The notes below the pieces were generated by a model. It did no database searches. It saw only the letters and a list, made by a program, of their open reading frames with translations, and had not been told where the DNA came from. Positions 27,194-34,190 of a stretch of 64,000 bases of DNA are shown here, piece by piece. Within the stretch, counting starts at the first letter, position 1. Each line of letters begins with the position of its first letter. The position numbers and the translations under genes are program-made. Source of the DNA: Streptomyces sp. TLI_235 (GTDB lineage Bacteria > Actinomycetota > Actinomycetes > Streptomycetales > Streptomycetaceae); NCBI GenBank assembly GCA_002300355.1, contig NSGV01000003.1, forward strand, positions 1,048,612 through 1,112,611, given 5' to 3'.

Positions 27194-27415
27194 ATGGCTC
27201 TCACGAACACGATCCGACCGGCGGACTGGACTGCCCTCGCCGTCGACGACGCCGGCCCGCACCTGTGGCTGATCGCGGTCGGGGCGGCCCTGGTGGTCGC
27301 CCTCGTCCTGGCGTTCGTCCTCGGACAGCGACGCAAGGACAAGGAGCCGCCGCCCCTGGACCTGCGCCACGAGGACGGGGGCGCAGACGCCGAGCGGCGG
27401 GACGGACCGGCGTAG
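27194..27415 (+). CDS. DUF6479-like small single-pass membrane protein
   Basis: A 73-aa protein with one central membrane helix (LWLIAVGAALVVALVLAFVL) followed by a basic, acidic-tipped cytoplasmic tail (GQRRKDKEPPPLDLRHED). It resembles Streptomyces DUF6479 proteins, of unknown function. ATG 27194 has no ribosome site; a promoter -10 ends eleven bases upstream. Confidence 0.75.
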   Translation: MALTNTIRPADWTALAVDDAGPHLWLIAVGAALVVALVLAFVLGQRRKDKEPPPLDLRHEDGGADAERRDGPA

Positions 27416-27463
27416 CGGAGGGGTGCGGCAGTCAGCGGGCGGCTGTGGCGCGCCCTGACCGCC

Positions 27464-27679
27464 TCAGGCGATCGCGCCGAGGTCGGTGGGGCCCCGCTCG
27501 GCGGCGGGGCGGCGGACGACGATCGAAGGCCGGCTGCGGAACCGCTGTTCGCCCGGCCCGAGCGCCGCGAGGTCGTCGAAGAGTGCGCTGATCGCGGTGA
27601 GGATGGCCTGCTCGTGGTGTGCCTCCTCCCGCGCGGTGGGGCGCTGCGTGCGGGGGCGGGAGTTCGAGTGGTTGGGCAC
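27464..27679 (-). CDS. Hypothetical small protein
   Basis: A 71-aa soluble protein from ATG 27679 with GTGAGGAG upstream. A basic N-terminus precedes one helix (AILTAISALFDDLAALG) and a conserved-looking FRSRPSIVVRR strand. No family recognised. It is last in a leftward series with the DUF2267 protein and an acidic small protein. Confidence 0.65.
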   Translation of the reverse strand: MPNHSNSRPRTQRPTAREEAHHEQAILTAISALFDDLAALGPGEQRFRSRPSIVVRRPAAERGPTDLGAIA

Positions 27680-27710
27680 GACGGACTCCTCACGGGTGGA
27701 GCGGTCGGGC

Positions 27711-28097
27711 TCAGGTGAGCTCGGGGTGGCCGAGGAGGTCGGCGAACCCTGCGGGAAGTTCGGTGACGAGGGCGTCGAGTTCGCTGTCGTCCACGGCCTC
27801 GGCCACAGCGCGCAGGACGGCGGAAGCGTCCACGACGGCCTCGTCGGCGGTGGTGTCCCGTGCCTCGGCGAGCCGGCCGAGAAAGCCCTCGGTGGTCCAG
27901 TGGGCCTCCTCGCCGTCCGAGTCGGTCAGGACCAGGTCGCCCAGTTCCTCGGGGAGTTGGTCCGCGAGAGCCTCGGCGGGGCCCGTTCCCAGCAGTTCGC
28001 CCAGCAGGCCGAGCACGGTGGTGACCGCCTCGTCCGTGCCGTCGTCCTCGTAGCCGCCCGCTTCTCGCACCAGGCGGCGGAATTCCTCGTGTTCCAT
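27711..28097 (-). CDS. DUF2267 domain-containing protein
   Basis: A 128-aa acidic helical protein matching DUF2267: EFRRLVREAGG, VTTVLGLLGELLGTGPAEAL, ADQLPEELGDLVL. Members are small soluble proteins common in stress loci, of unknown function. ATG 28097. It is the middle gene of a three-gene leftward operon headed by the acidic protein at 28313. Confidence 0.82.
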   Translation of the reverse strand: MEHEEFRRLVREAGGYEDDGTDEAVTTVLGLLGELLGTGPAEALADQLPEELGDLVLTDSDGEEAHWTTEGFLGRLAEARDTTADEAVVDASAVLRAVAEAVDDSELDALVTELPAGFADLLGHPELT

Positions 28098-28127
28098 GGC
28101 CCGTTCCCTATGACCGGACGGATGGGA

Positions 28128-28313
28128 TCAGTCGGCCTCGGAGGAACCGTCGTCGGACTGCGCGTCGGACGGCGGGTGCTCCGCGTCGGCGTCCTGCTCG
28201 GCGACCGGTGTGCCCGCACGTACGGTCTTCACCGTTGGCGTCCTCCGGTCGTCCTGTTCGTCGTCGTGGTGGCCGGGCACTCCCCCGGCGCCGCCCTGCG
28301 GGATGTCCTCCAT
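28128..28313 (-). CDS. Small acidic disordered protein
   Basis: A 61-aa protein with about one third Asp/Glu and no hydrophobic core (ending SDDGSSEAD). It is preceded by GGAGGAGGAG and a sigma-B-like promoter at 28356-28381, which makes it the first gene of the DUF2267 operon. No family recognised. Confidence 0.65.
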   Translation of the reverse strand: MEDIPQGGAGGVPGHHDDEQDDRRTPTVKTVRAGTPVAEQDADAEHPPSDAQSDDGSSEAD

Positions 28314-28355
28314 GGCTCCTCCTCCGGTAGTGCGGTCACGGAGTACCGGTTTCGC

Positions 28356-28381
28356 CTGCCCGGCTTCCCACCTGGCAAAAC
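28356..28381 (-). promoter_or_regulatory. Sigma-B-like promoter (GTTT-N16-GGGCAG-GCGA)
   Basis: On the minus strand, GTTT at 28381-28378, 16 bases, GGGCAG at 28361-28356, then GCGA. It drives the three-gene operon 28313 to 27464. Confidence 0.55.
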
Positions 28382-28565
28382 GCCGCTCGGCTCATGGCGT
28401 GCCGATCCCGTGGTTTCGCACCGGCCGCAATGGCTGGAAGCGGGTCAGCCCGTCCCCGGCGGAGGCCGACAAGGTGTCCCGAACGGACGGCCGGCCGCCA
28501 GGACGGTCGAACCGGCGCAGGACGCGGCTTCGTCCCCACGGACGGTCGACCACGGGAGGTCCCTG

Positions 28566-29258
28566 CGTGACCGACCCGGTATCTCCCGCTCCGCACCGAC
28601 GGCCCCCTCGACCGGGGCGGCCGGGAACGGCGACCAGGACCCGTCGCAGGGCATCCTGGAGGCGACCAAGCAGGTGGCGCGGCTGCTCAGGGCGAGCGGC
28701 CGCCGTTTCGCGCTCGCCGGCAGCGTCGCCGCCTACGCGCACGGAGTGCCGCGGCGGACGCTGCACGACACCGACTTCTGCGTGCTGCGGGACGAGATCG
28801 ACGCCGTCAGCGAGGTCCTCACCAGGTCGGGGCTGCACGTGTGGTCGCCGCCGGAGGACTGGCTGGTCAAGACCGAGTTCCAGGGGCGGCCGGTCGACCT
28901 GATCTTCTTCCTCTCCGACCGGCCGGTCAGCGCGGACCTGCTGGAGCGGGCGGCCGCCCGGCCGGTGGACTCGGTGTGGATGCCCGTCCTGGCACCGACC
29001 GACCTGCTGGTCAGTCAACTCACCGCCTTCTCCGAGCACCACTGCGACTTCGGCCGGGTCCTACTCCTCGGCAGCTACCTGCTGGCGGAGGCCATCGACG
29101 GGGGCCGGGCGGATCTGGCCGTCCACGGCCACGCCCACGCCGGCACCGAGCACGGGATGACCGCCGGCGGGGTGCCCGTAAGGAACGTGGCGCAGCCGGT
29201 CGTCCGGCACGCCTTCGCCCTGTACGAGCTTCACCCGGCCGGGACGGCTGGGTGCTGA
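28566..29258 (+). pseudogene. Nucleotidyltransferase-metallophosphatase chimera
   Basis: From GTG 28566 (GGGAGG upstream) the frame shifts within ~30 codons. The next frame then reads LLRASGRRFALAGSVAAYAH and PVDLIFFLSDRP, a nucleotidyltransferase-like domain, up to HHCDFGRV. It continues without a break as LLLGSYLLAEAIDGG and LAVHGHAHAGTEHGM, the C-terminus of a calcineurin-type metallophosphatase with its GHxH metal motif. A deletion has fused two genes, and the 5' frameshift disables even the chimera. Confidence 0.7.
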
Positions 29259-29289
29259 GGCTCTTTCGGTTCGCGCGGTCGCTGCTGCG

Positions 29290-29385
29290 TCAGTACGGCA
29301 GCGGGCGACCGGACGGGGTCCGCAGGTCGATCGGGGGCCGCGGGCGGCCGCGGCCGGGCTTTGGGGAGATCCGGATCCTGGCCAT
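29290..29385 (-). CDS. 31-aa basic peptide with strong ribosome site
   Basis: A 31-codon ORF from ATG 29385 preceded by GAGGAGGTGAGGGTG. The peptide is Arg/Pro-rich (starting MARIRISPKPGRGRPRPP). A sigma-B-like promoter (29421-29445) lies ~36 bases upstream. It may be a real small protein, or the conserved N-terminus of a longer gene lost by deletion at its 3' side. Confidence 0.45.
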   Translation of the reverse strand: MARIRISPKPGRGRPRPPIDLRTPSGRPLPY

Positions 29386-29420
29386 CACCCTCACCTCCTC
29401 GCTTCGGGCCTGCGGAGCGC

Positions 29421-29445
29421 CTGCCCGGGCATGGCGCTCCCACGC
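29421..29445 (-). promoter_or_regulatory. Sigma-B-like promoter (GCGT-N15-GGGCAG-GCGC)
   Basis: On the minus strand, GCGT at 29445-29442, 15 bases, GGGCAG at 29426-29421, then GCGC. It precedes the 31-codon ORF at 29385. Confidence 0.45.
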
Positions 29446-29502
29446 CTCCAACTGCCCTGCGCTTCACGGCGACCCGCCGTCCGGGCAGGTACCGGAACCG
29501 GC

Positions 29503-29889
29503 TCACCGTACGCGCCGGTGCCTGCCCTGCCCCGCGGCCATACGGCGGCGGATCACCACGAGGTCGAGCGCGGCGATGCCGGCGAAGGCCAGGCAGAGGA
29601 GCGCGAAGACGGCGAAGGTGGTGCCGTTCGGGGCGGGCCCCGTGCCCGCCGTCCCGGCGAGGACGGCGAAGGCGACCGTGCCCACCACGAAGAAGCCCAG
29701 GAAGATCCGCGACAGCAGACGCCTGAGCTCCAGGTCGGTGCGGGCCGTGACCGGCTCGGTGCCGCGGCGCAGCGGCTCCTGGGGTCGCCACTGCGGCGAG
29801 GTGCGGCCCGGTCCGTGCGGGGCGTGCGGGTAGTCGTGCCGTTCCCCGGGTCGACGGTCGCCGTCCGGGGTGCGCTTGCGGATGTTCAT
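29503..29889 (-). CDS. DUF6343-like two-helix membrane protein
   Basis: A 128-aa protein. After a ~40-residue basic region comes RRGTEPVTARTDLELRRLL, the hallmark of Streptomyces DUF6343 proteins. Two membrane helices follow (FLGFFVVGTVAFAVLAG and TFAVFALLCLAFAGIAALDL). Function unknown. ATG 29889 has CGAGGAG upstream. A GGGCAGCCGC at 29932-29923 resembles the window's promoter -10 but has no GNNT at the right distance. Confidence 0.75.
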   Translation of the reverse strand: MNIRKRTPDGDRRPGERHDYPHAPHGPGRTSPQWRPQEPLRRGTEPVTARTDLELRRLLSRIFLGFFVVGTVAFAVLAGTAGTGPAPNGTTFAVFALLCLAFAGIAALDLVVIRRRMAAGQGRHRRVR

Positions 29890-29964
29890 CGTTGGCTCCT
29901 CGCGGCCGTGTGTCCCGCTCGGGCGGCTGCCCGTCCGGGGCCGGCCGCGCGGTCCGGCAGGGCT

Positions 29965-29989
29965 GATTCCCGATCCGCGGGCCGGGCAG
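29965..29989 (+). promoter_or_regulatory. Sigma-B-like promoter (GATT-N15-GGGCAG-GCGC)
   Basis: GATT at 29965, 15 bases, GGGCAG at 29984, then GCGC. It points rightward into a short stretch ending at a 15-bp hairpin, with no convincing gene between. Confidence 0.5.
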
Positions 29990-29995
29990 GCGCGG

Positions 29996-30124
29996 GGTGG
30001 ACGGAAGGAGAGCGCCGTGGCCCATCGCACCGGGCTTGCCGGACCGAACGGGCAGGGCGGGGTCCGGGACACCTCGGTGCACCGGACCCGCCCGGGCCTC
30101 GGGCCTTCCGCCCGAGGCCCGGGC
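29996..30124 (+). ncRNA. Candidate ~130-nt stress RNA
   Basis: The span from the predicted start of the 29965 promoter to a perfect 15-bp hairpin. A GTG with GGAAGGAGA upstream (30017) opens a frame, but it runs through the hairpin and antisense to the small membrane protein gene, so it is unlikely to be coding. A short untranslated RNA is the simplest reading; it remains an inference. Confidence 0.3.
30090..30124. terminator. 15-bp hairpin terminator
   Basis: Perfect arms (GCCCGGGCCTCGGGC and its complement) around a 5-base loop. It lies six bases beyond the stop of the leftward gene at 30130, and would also end rightward transcription from 29965. Confidence 0.75.
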
Positions 30125-30129
30125 TACCG

Positions 30130-30291
30130 TCACCAGCGGTACCACCGGGACTGCCCGGAGGTACCTCGGACGAAGAAGCCCACCAGCCACAGGACCAGCA
30201 CGGCCAGCGCGATCCACCACAGCAGGTGGAGGGCGAACCCGGCGCCGAACAGCACCAGGATCAACAGCAGGACGAGCAACAGCGCAACCAT
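30130..30291 (-). CDS. Very hydrophobic 53-aa membrane protein (DUF5670-like)
   Basis: From ATG 30291. Almost the whole peptide is membrane-embedded: LLLVLLLILVLFGAGFAL, then a WW pair, then IALAVLVLWLVGFFV, with a short basic tail (SRWYRW). The two-helix hairpin resembles the lmo0937/DUF5670 family. A sigma-B-like promoter lies 25 bases upstream and a terminator follows its stop, so it is a single-gene stress transcript. Confidence 0.75.
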   Translation of the reverse strand: MVALLLVLLLILVLFGAGFALHLLWWIALAVLVLWLVGFFVRGTSGQSRWYRW

Positions 30292-30316
30292 GATCGATCA
30301 CCTTCCCGCTCGGCGT

Positions 30317-30341
30317 GTGCCCGGCGGTGACCAGGTCAATC
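30317..30341 (-). promoter_or_regulatory. Sigma-B-like promoter (GATT-N15-GGGCAC-ACGC)
   Basis: On the minus strand, GATT at 30341-30338, 15 bases, GGGCAC at 30322-30317, then ACGC. It lies just upstream of the 53-aa membrane protein. Confidence 0.5.
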
Positions 30342-30381
30342 CACGTGGATCCGGAAGGGCCGGAAACGAGAGGACGCGGCG

Positions 30382-30753
30382 ATGACCCTGCAGCATCCGG
30401 CACGGAAGGGCGGGGACGGCCGCCGGGGCCCGTTCGAGCGGTTCGCCGAGCTGGCGTCGAACTTCACCGCCTCGCCGCTGTTCGCCGGCCTGTGCCTGCT
30501 GCTGGTGGCGGCGTTCGTGGCCGTGCACGCGGCGGGGCTCGGCGCGGAGTGGCAACTGGTCGTCGGGGACACGATGACCGCCGTCACGCTGCTTCTGCTC
30601 GCCATGCTGAAGAACTCGGAGCGACGCGCCGAGCACGCGATCCAGCGCAAGCTCGACGCCATCGCCGAGGCACTGCTCGAACTTCAGGAGGACCAGCCGG
30701 GCGACGCCCACGAGCGCCTCCGGGAGGCCGTCGGCATGGAGGAGCGGCTGTAG
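30382..30753 (+). CDS. Low-affinity iron permease family protein
   Basis: A 123-aa protein with two membrane helices (LFAGLCLLLVAAFVAVHAAG and GDTMTAVTLLLLAMLKNSE) and a cytoplasmic helix (AIQRKLDAIAEALLEL). This is the bacterial form of the low-affinity iron permease family, although transport is not demonstrated for such short members. ATG 30382 follows GAGAGGA. It diverges from the 53-aa membrane protein. Confidence 0.82.
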   Translation: MTLQHPARKGGDGRRGPFERFAELASNFTASPLFAGLCLLLVAAFVAVHAAGLGAEWQLVVGDTMTAVTLLLLAMLKNSERRAEHAIQRKLDAIAEALLELQEDQPGDAHERLREAVGMEERL

Positions 30754-30843
30754 CGCGAGGTTCCAGATCGGCGGGAGGTTCCAGGCCGACGGACTGTCAC
30801 TGCGGCTCGTTGGTGCCGCGTCCGGCGCGGTCCCCCGGCCCGG

Positions 30844-31125
30844 TCAGCGTGCCGACCAGCGGGTACCTGCGCTCGGCCGCGGCTGCAGCGGCCGTCCCCG
30901 CAACCGGGGGATCGGCCTCACCCCGGCGGCCGGGAGCAGCCGGGCGGCCAGCGTGAGCGCACGGTTGGTGGTGGCAGGTGCGAGACCGTAGTCCCGGCTG
31001 CCCAGCTTGGCCGCCGAGGTGAGCACCAGCTCGGGGCGGCCCCGTTCCGCGGCCTGCACGACGGCCCGGGCGGCGCGCGCGGCGTCCGTCGAGAGCAGCG
31101 GCAGGCCGGCGGCGGGTGCGAACCA
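30844..31125 (-). pseudogene. SDR oxidoreductase, C-terminal fragment
   Basis: Reads WFAPAAGLPLLSTDAARAAR, then ELVLTSAAKLGSRDYGLAP, a typical C-terminus of an SDR subgroup. The frame has no start and stops matching at W (31125), where a GH15 fragment on the other strand begins. The missing middle of just such an SDR is found, in the opposite orientation, at 37290-37583. Confidence 0.7.
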
Positions 31126-31130
31126 GCCGG

Positions 31131-31529
31131 CCGCTGGCAGCGCACCCAGACCGACCCCGCGGTGGACGCCGCACTGCTGCTGCCCTGCCCGCCGACGACC
31201 CGCGGACCACGGCCACCCTGCGGCCCGTCCGTACCGACCTCGTCCAGGACCACTACGTCTACCGCTTCCGCCACGACCGCCGCCCCCTGGAGGACGCCGA
31301 GGGGGCCTTCCTGCTCTGCGGCTTCGTCATGGCTGTGGCCGAGCACCAGCGCGGCAAACCCGTCGAGGCCGTGCGCTGGTACGAACGCAACCGCGCCGCG
31401 TGCGGGCCAGCAGAGCTGTACGCAGAGGAGTTCGACGTCGCCCAGCGCCAGCTGCGCGGCAACCTGCCGCAGGCCTTCGTCCACGCGCTCCTGCTGGAGG
31501 CCGCGGTCCGGCTCGCCGAGCCATCATGA
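31131..31529 (+). pseudogene. Glycoside hydrolase family 15, C-terminal fragment
   Basis: The last ~130 codons of a GH15 (glucoamylase/trehalase-like) enzyme: WQRTQTDPAVDAALLLPCPP, a one-base shift near 31195, then DHYVYRFRHDRRPLEDAEGA and the end LAEPS. The catalytic N-terminal ~450 residues are missing. It abuts the SDR fragment back-to-back at 31126-31134, so one deletion could have removed both divergent 5' ends. Confidence 0.75.
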
Positions 31530-31546
31530 CGGGGCGTCATCGACGG

Positions 31547-31571
31547 GTGTGAGTACGGGAGCAGGGGGCAG
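31547..31571 (+). promoter_or_regulatory. Sigma-B-like promoter (GTGT-N15-GGGCAG-ACGG)
   Basis: GTGT at 31547, 15 bases, GGGCAG at 31566, 50 bases upstream of the SsgA-like gene. Confidence 0.45.
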
Positions 31572-31621
31572 ACGGGGGCCACACCGTACGCGGTACCGGT
31601 CGGCGAAGGGACAGCGCACAG

Positions 31622-32017
31622 ATGGAAGGTGTCACCGCCCGCATGCCCATGCGGCTGATCACCGGAGCCGACTCGGTCCACGACATCGACGCCGTTCTGC
31701 GGTACCGCGCCGACGATCCGTTCGCCGTCCACCTCGACTTCCGGGCCTTCGACCCCGGAGCGACCTGGATCGTCTCCCGGGAGCTGCTGCTGGCCGGCCT
31801 GCACGGACCGGCCGGGGACGGCGACGTCCGCGTCGAGCCGTGCTGTGGCACCGACCTGTTCGTCGCCCTGGGCCGGAGCGCCGACACCGCCCTGCTGCAC
31901 ACGCCGCTCGGCCACCTGGCGCGGTTCCTGGCCGCCACCACCGAACTCGTCCCGGTCGGGTCGGAGGGTGCCCGGATCGACTGGGACGGGTGCATCACCG
32001 CGCTGCTGTCCTCCTGA
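31622..32017 (+). CDS. SsgA-like (SALP) sporulation/cell-division regulator
   Basis: A 131-aa SsgA-like protein. Family-specific stretches are visible: VHDIDAVLRYRADDPFAVHL, WI(V)SRELLLAGLHGPAGDGDV and the FLAATTELVP helix near the C-terminus. SALPs steer septum placement and peptidoglycan handling during Streptomyces sporulation, and occur only in morphologically complex actinomycetes. ATG 31622 has a GAAGGGA site. It is followed by an unrelated F420 oxidoreductase. Which paralogue it is cannot be said. Confidence 0.85.
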   Translation: MEGVTARMPMRLITGADSVHDIDAVLRYRADDPFAVHLDFRAFDPGATWIVSRELLLAGLHGPAGDGDVRVEPCCGTDLFVALGRSADTALLHTPLGHLARFLAATTELVPVGSEGARIDWDGCITALLSS

Positions 32018-32043
32018 GCAGTCCTCCCGGGCCGCGCGCCGAC

Positions 32044-32068
32044 GTGTCCGCCGCGCCGCCCGGGGTAG
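32044..32068 (+). promoter_or_regulatory. Sigma-B-like promoter (GTGT-N15-GGGTAG-CCGC)
   Basis: GTGT at 32044, 15 bases, GGGTAG at 32063, then CCGC, 38 bases upstream of ATG 32107. Confidence 0.5.
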
Positions 32069-32106
32069 CCGCCGCAAGGGGCCGGCACAGAGAGGACCAC
32101 CATGCC

Positions 32107-33063
32107 ATGACCGACTACGGCTACTTCCTGTCGTGCGAGGAGTTCACGCCCGCCGAGCTGATCGACCAGGCCCGGCGCGCGCGGCAGGCGGGCTTCACCC
32201 GGCTGGCGATCTCCGACCACTTCCACCCGTGGAACGACGCGCAGGGCAACAGCCCGTTCGTCTGGTCGGTGATCGGCGCACTGTCGCAGGCCGTCGACCT
32301 GCCGGTCACCACCCTCGTGACCTGTCCGACGGTGCGGTTGCACCCCGCTGTCACGGCCCAGGCCGCGGCGACGTCCAGCGTGCTGCTGAGCGGCCGCTTC
32401 GCCCTAGGCGTGGGCACCGGGGAGGCGCTCAACGAGCACATCCACGGCGACCGGTGGCCGTCCTTCGACGATCGTGCCGCGATGCTGGAGGAGGCCGTCG
32501 CGGTGATGAGGGAGCTGTTCACCGGCAGGCTCGTCAGCCACCGCGGCCGGCACTACACGGTCGACAACGCCCGGCTCTACACCCCGCCCGACGGGCCGTT
32601 GCCGGTGTACGTCTCGGGCTTCGGGCCGAACGCGGCCGAGCTGGCCGGCCGGATCGGCGACGGCTTCGTCACCATGACGCCCGACGCCGACCTGGTCGCG
32701 GCCTTCCGGGACGGCGGAGGCGCGGGCAAGCCCGTCGTCGGCGGGGCGAAGGTCTGCTGGAGCAGCAACCGGGACAAGGCGGTCGACACCGTCCACCGGC
32801 TGTGGCCCACCGAACTCCTGCCCGGCGAACTCGCGCAGATCCTCCCCACGCCCGCCCACTTCGAGCAGGCCAGCGGGCTCGTCACCCGCGCGATGGTCGC
32901 CGAGGCGGTGACCTGCGGCGACGACGCCCAGCAGCACATCGACACGGTGCGCGGCTACGTCCGGGCTGGCTTCGACGAGGTGTACGTCGGCCAGGTCGGC
33001 CCCGACCAGGAGGTCTTCTTCGACGCCTACCGCGAACTCGTCCTGCCGGCCCTGCGGTCCTGA
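32107..33063 (+). CDS. F420-dependent LLM-class oxidoreductase (TIGR03557 type)
   Basis: A 318-aa luciferase-like monooxygenase-fold enzyme of the F420-dependent glucose-6-phosphate-dehydrogenase-like group. Seen: YFLSCEEFTPAELIDQA at the N-terminus, ISDHFHPW (catalytic His region), VTCPTVRLHPAVTAQAAAT and LGVGTGEALNEHI, and VYVSGFGPNAAELAGR near the phosphate-binding loop. It uses coenzyme F420, an actinomycete cofactor, in the cytosol. ATG 32107 has AGAGAGGA upstream; the ATG at 32102 meets a stop at once. It has its own stress-type promoter. Confidence 0.88.
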   Translation: MTDYGYFLSCEEFTPAELIDQARRARQAGFTRLAISDHFHPWNDAQGNSPFVWSVIGALSQAVDLPVTTLVTCPTVRLHPAVTAQAAATSSVLLSGRFALGVGTGEALNEHIHGDRWPSFDDRAAMLEEAVAVMRELFTGRLVSHRGRHYTVDNARLYTPPDGPLPVYVSGFGPNAAELAGRIGDGFVTMTPDADLVAAFRDGGGAGKPVVGGAKVCWSSNRDKAVDTVHRLWPTELLPGELAQILPTPAHFEQASGLVTRAMVAEAVTCGDDAQQHIDTVRGYVRAGFDEVYVGQVGPDQEVFFDAYRELVLPALRS

Positions 33064-33122
33064 CCCGGCACGTGGCCACCCCGCCCCCGTTTGCCCGGAC
33101 CCGGAGCGGAAAGCCGCACGGT

Positions 33123-34151
33123 ATGACAGACCACCAAGCCGCCGCCCGGACCGTCGTGATCACCGGGGCGAGCGGAGGCATCGGGCGGGCCTGCGCCGCC
33201 GCCTTCGCCGCACGCCGCGACCGGCTCGCGCTGATCGCCCGCGGCCGCGCCGGACTCGACGGCGCCGTCCACGAGGCCGAGCCGGCCGGTGCCGCGAAGG
33301 CGATCGCCATCGAGGCCGACGTCGCCGACCCGGACTCCGTCGAGGCCGCCGCCCGGCGGGCCGAGGAGGAACTCGGCCCGATCGACGTGTGGGTCAACGA
33401 CGCCTTCGCCTCCGTCTTCGCCCCCTTCACCGAGATCACTCCCGAGGAGTTCCGCCGCGTCACCGAGGTCTCCTACCTCGGCTACGTGTACGCCACCGGC
33501 GCCGCGCTGCGCCGGATGCTGCCCCGGGGCCGCGGCACCGTCGTCCAGGTCGGCCCGGCGATGGCCTACCGCGGCATCTCGCTGCAGAGCGCCTACAGCG
33601 GCGCCAAGCACGCGATCCAGGGCTGGCACGAGGCACTGCGCTGCGAACTCCTCGCCTCCGGCACCGCCGTCCGGACGACGATGGTGCAGATGCCCGCCGT
33701 CAACGCCCCGCAGTTCGACCGGGTGCGCTCCCGGCTGTCCGAGCGGGCGCAGCCGGTGCCGCCGATCTACCAGCCGGAGGTCGCCGCCCGCGCGGTGCTG
33801 TACGCCGCCGACCACCCCGCGCGACGCGAGTACTGGGTCGGCGGCAGCACCGTCGCCACCCTGCTGGCGCTGCCCGGGCCAGCGTCACGGATCCCCGGCC
33901 CGCAGACCCCGATGGATCCGGGACGGAGCGCGGCAGAGCCCCGGCGCGCCTCCGACCCCCGTACGACAGGAGTGACCACCATGGGATCCGTCCCCGTGTC
34001 CCCCGACCCGGACGTCACCCCGGTGCCGCCCGACCCGCCCCCGCCTCCCGGCTCGCCGACCCCACCGCCGGAACCGCCCCACCCGCGGCCGCCGGACGGG
34101 GAACCGGACACCGAACCCGGCCCGGCCGAGCCCGTCGAGCCGCCGGACTGA
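33123..34151 (+). CDS. SDR oxidoreductase with fused Pro-rich tail
   Basis: A 342-aa ORF. Residues 1-255 are an SDR: ITGASGGIGRACA, NDAFASVF in place of NNAG, and YSGAKHAI for YxxxK. The usual ~60-residue C-terminus seems lost after GGSTVATLLALPG. The frame runs on into a proline-rich segment that has its own ATG at 33981 with ACAGGAGTG upstream (MGSVPVSPDPDVTPVPPDP). This is most simply a deletion that joined a truncated SDR in frame to a 56-aa Pro-rich small protein. Confidence 0.75.
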   Translation: MTDHQAAARTVVITGASGGIGRACAAAFAARRDRLALIARGRAGLDGAVHEAEPAGAAKAIAIEADVADPDSVEAAARRAEEELGPIDVWVNDAFASVFAPFTEITPEEFRRVTEVSYLGYVYATGAALRRMLPRGRGTVVQVGPAMAYRGISLQSAYSGAKHAIQGWHEALRCELLASGTAVRTTMVQMPAVNAPQFDRVRSRLSERAQPVPPIYQPEVAARAVLYAADHPARREYWVGGSTVATLLALPGPASRIPGPQTPMDPGRSAAEPRRASDPRTTGVTTMGSVPVSPDPDVTPVPPDPPPPPGSPTPPPEPPHPRPPDGEPDTEPGPAEPVEPPD

Positions 34152-34190
34152 CCGCCGCTCGGGCCCTCGGCCCGGACGGCCGATGAACAG

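Noticed and set aside
30017..30385. A plus-strand gene from GTG 30017 with a good ribosome site
   Set aside because: It reads through a perfect 15-bp hairpin and antisense to the hydrophobic membrane protein gene, and its later composition is not protein-like.
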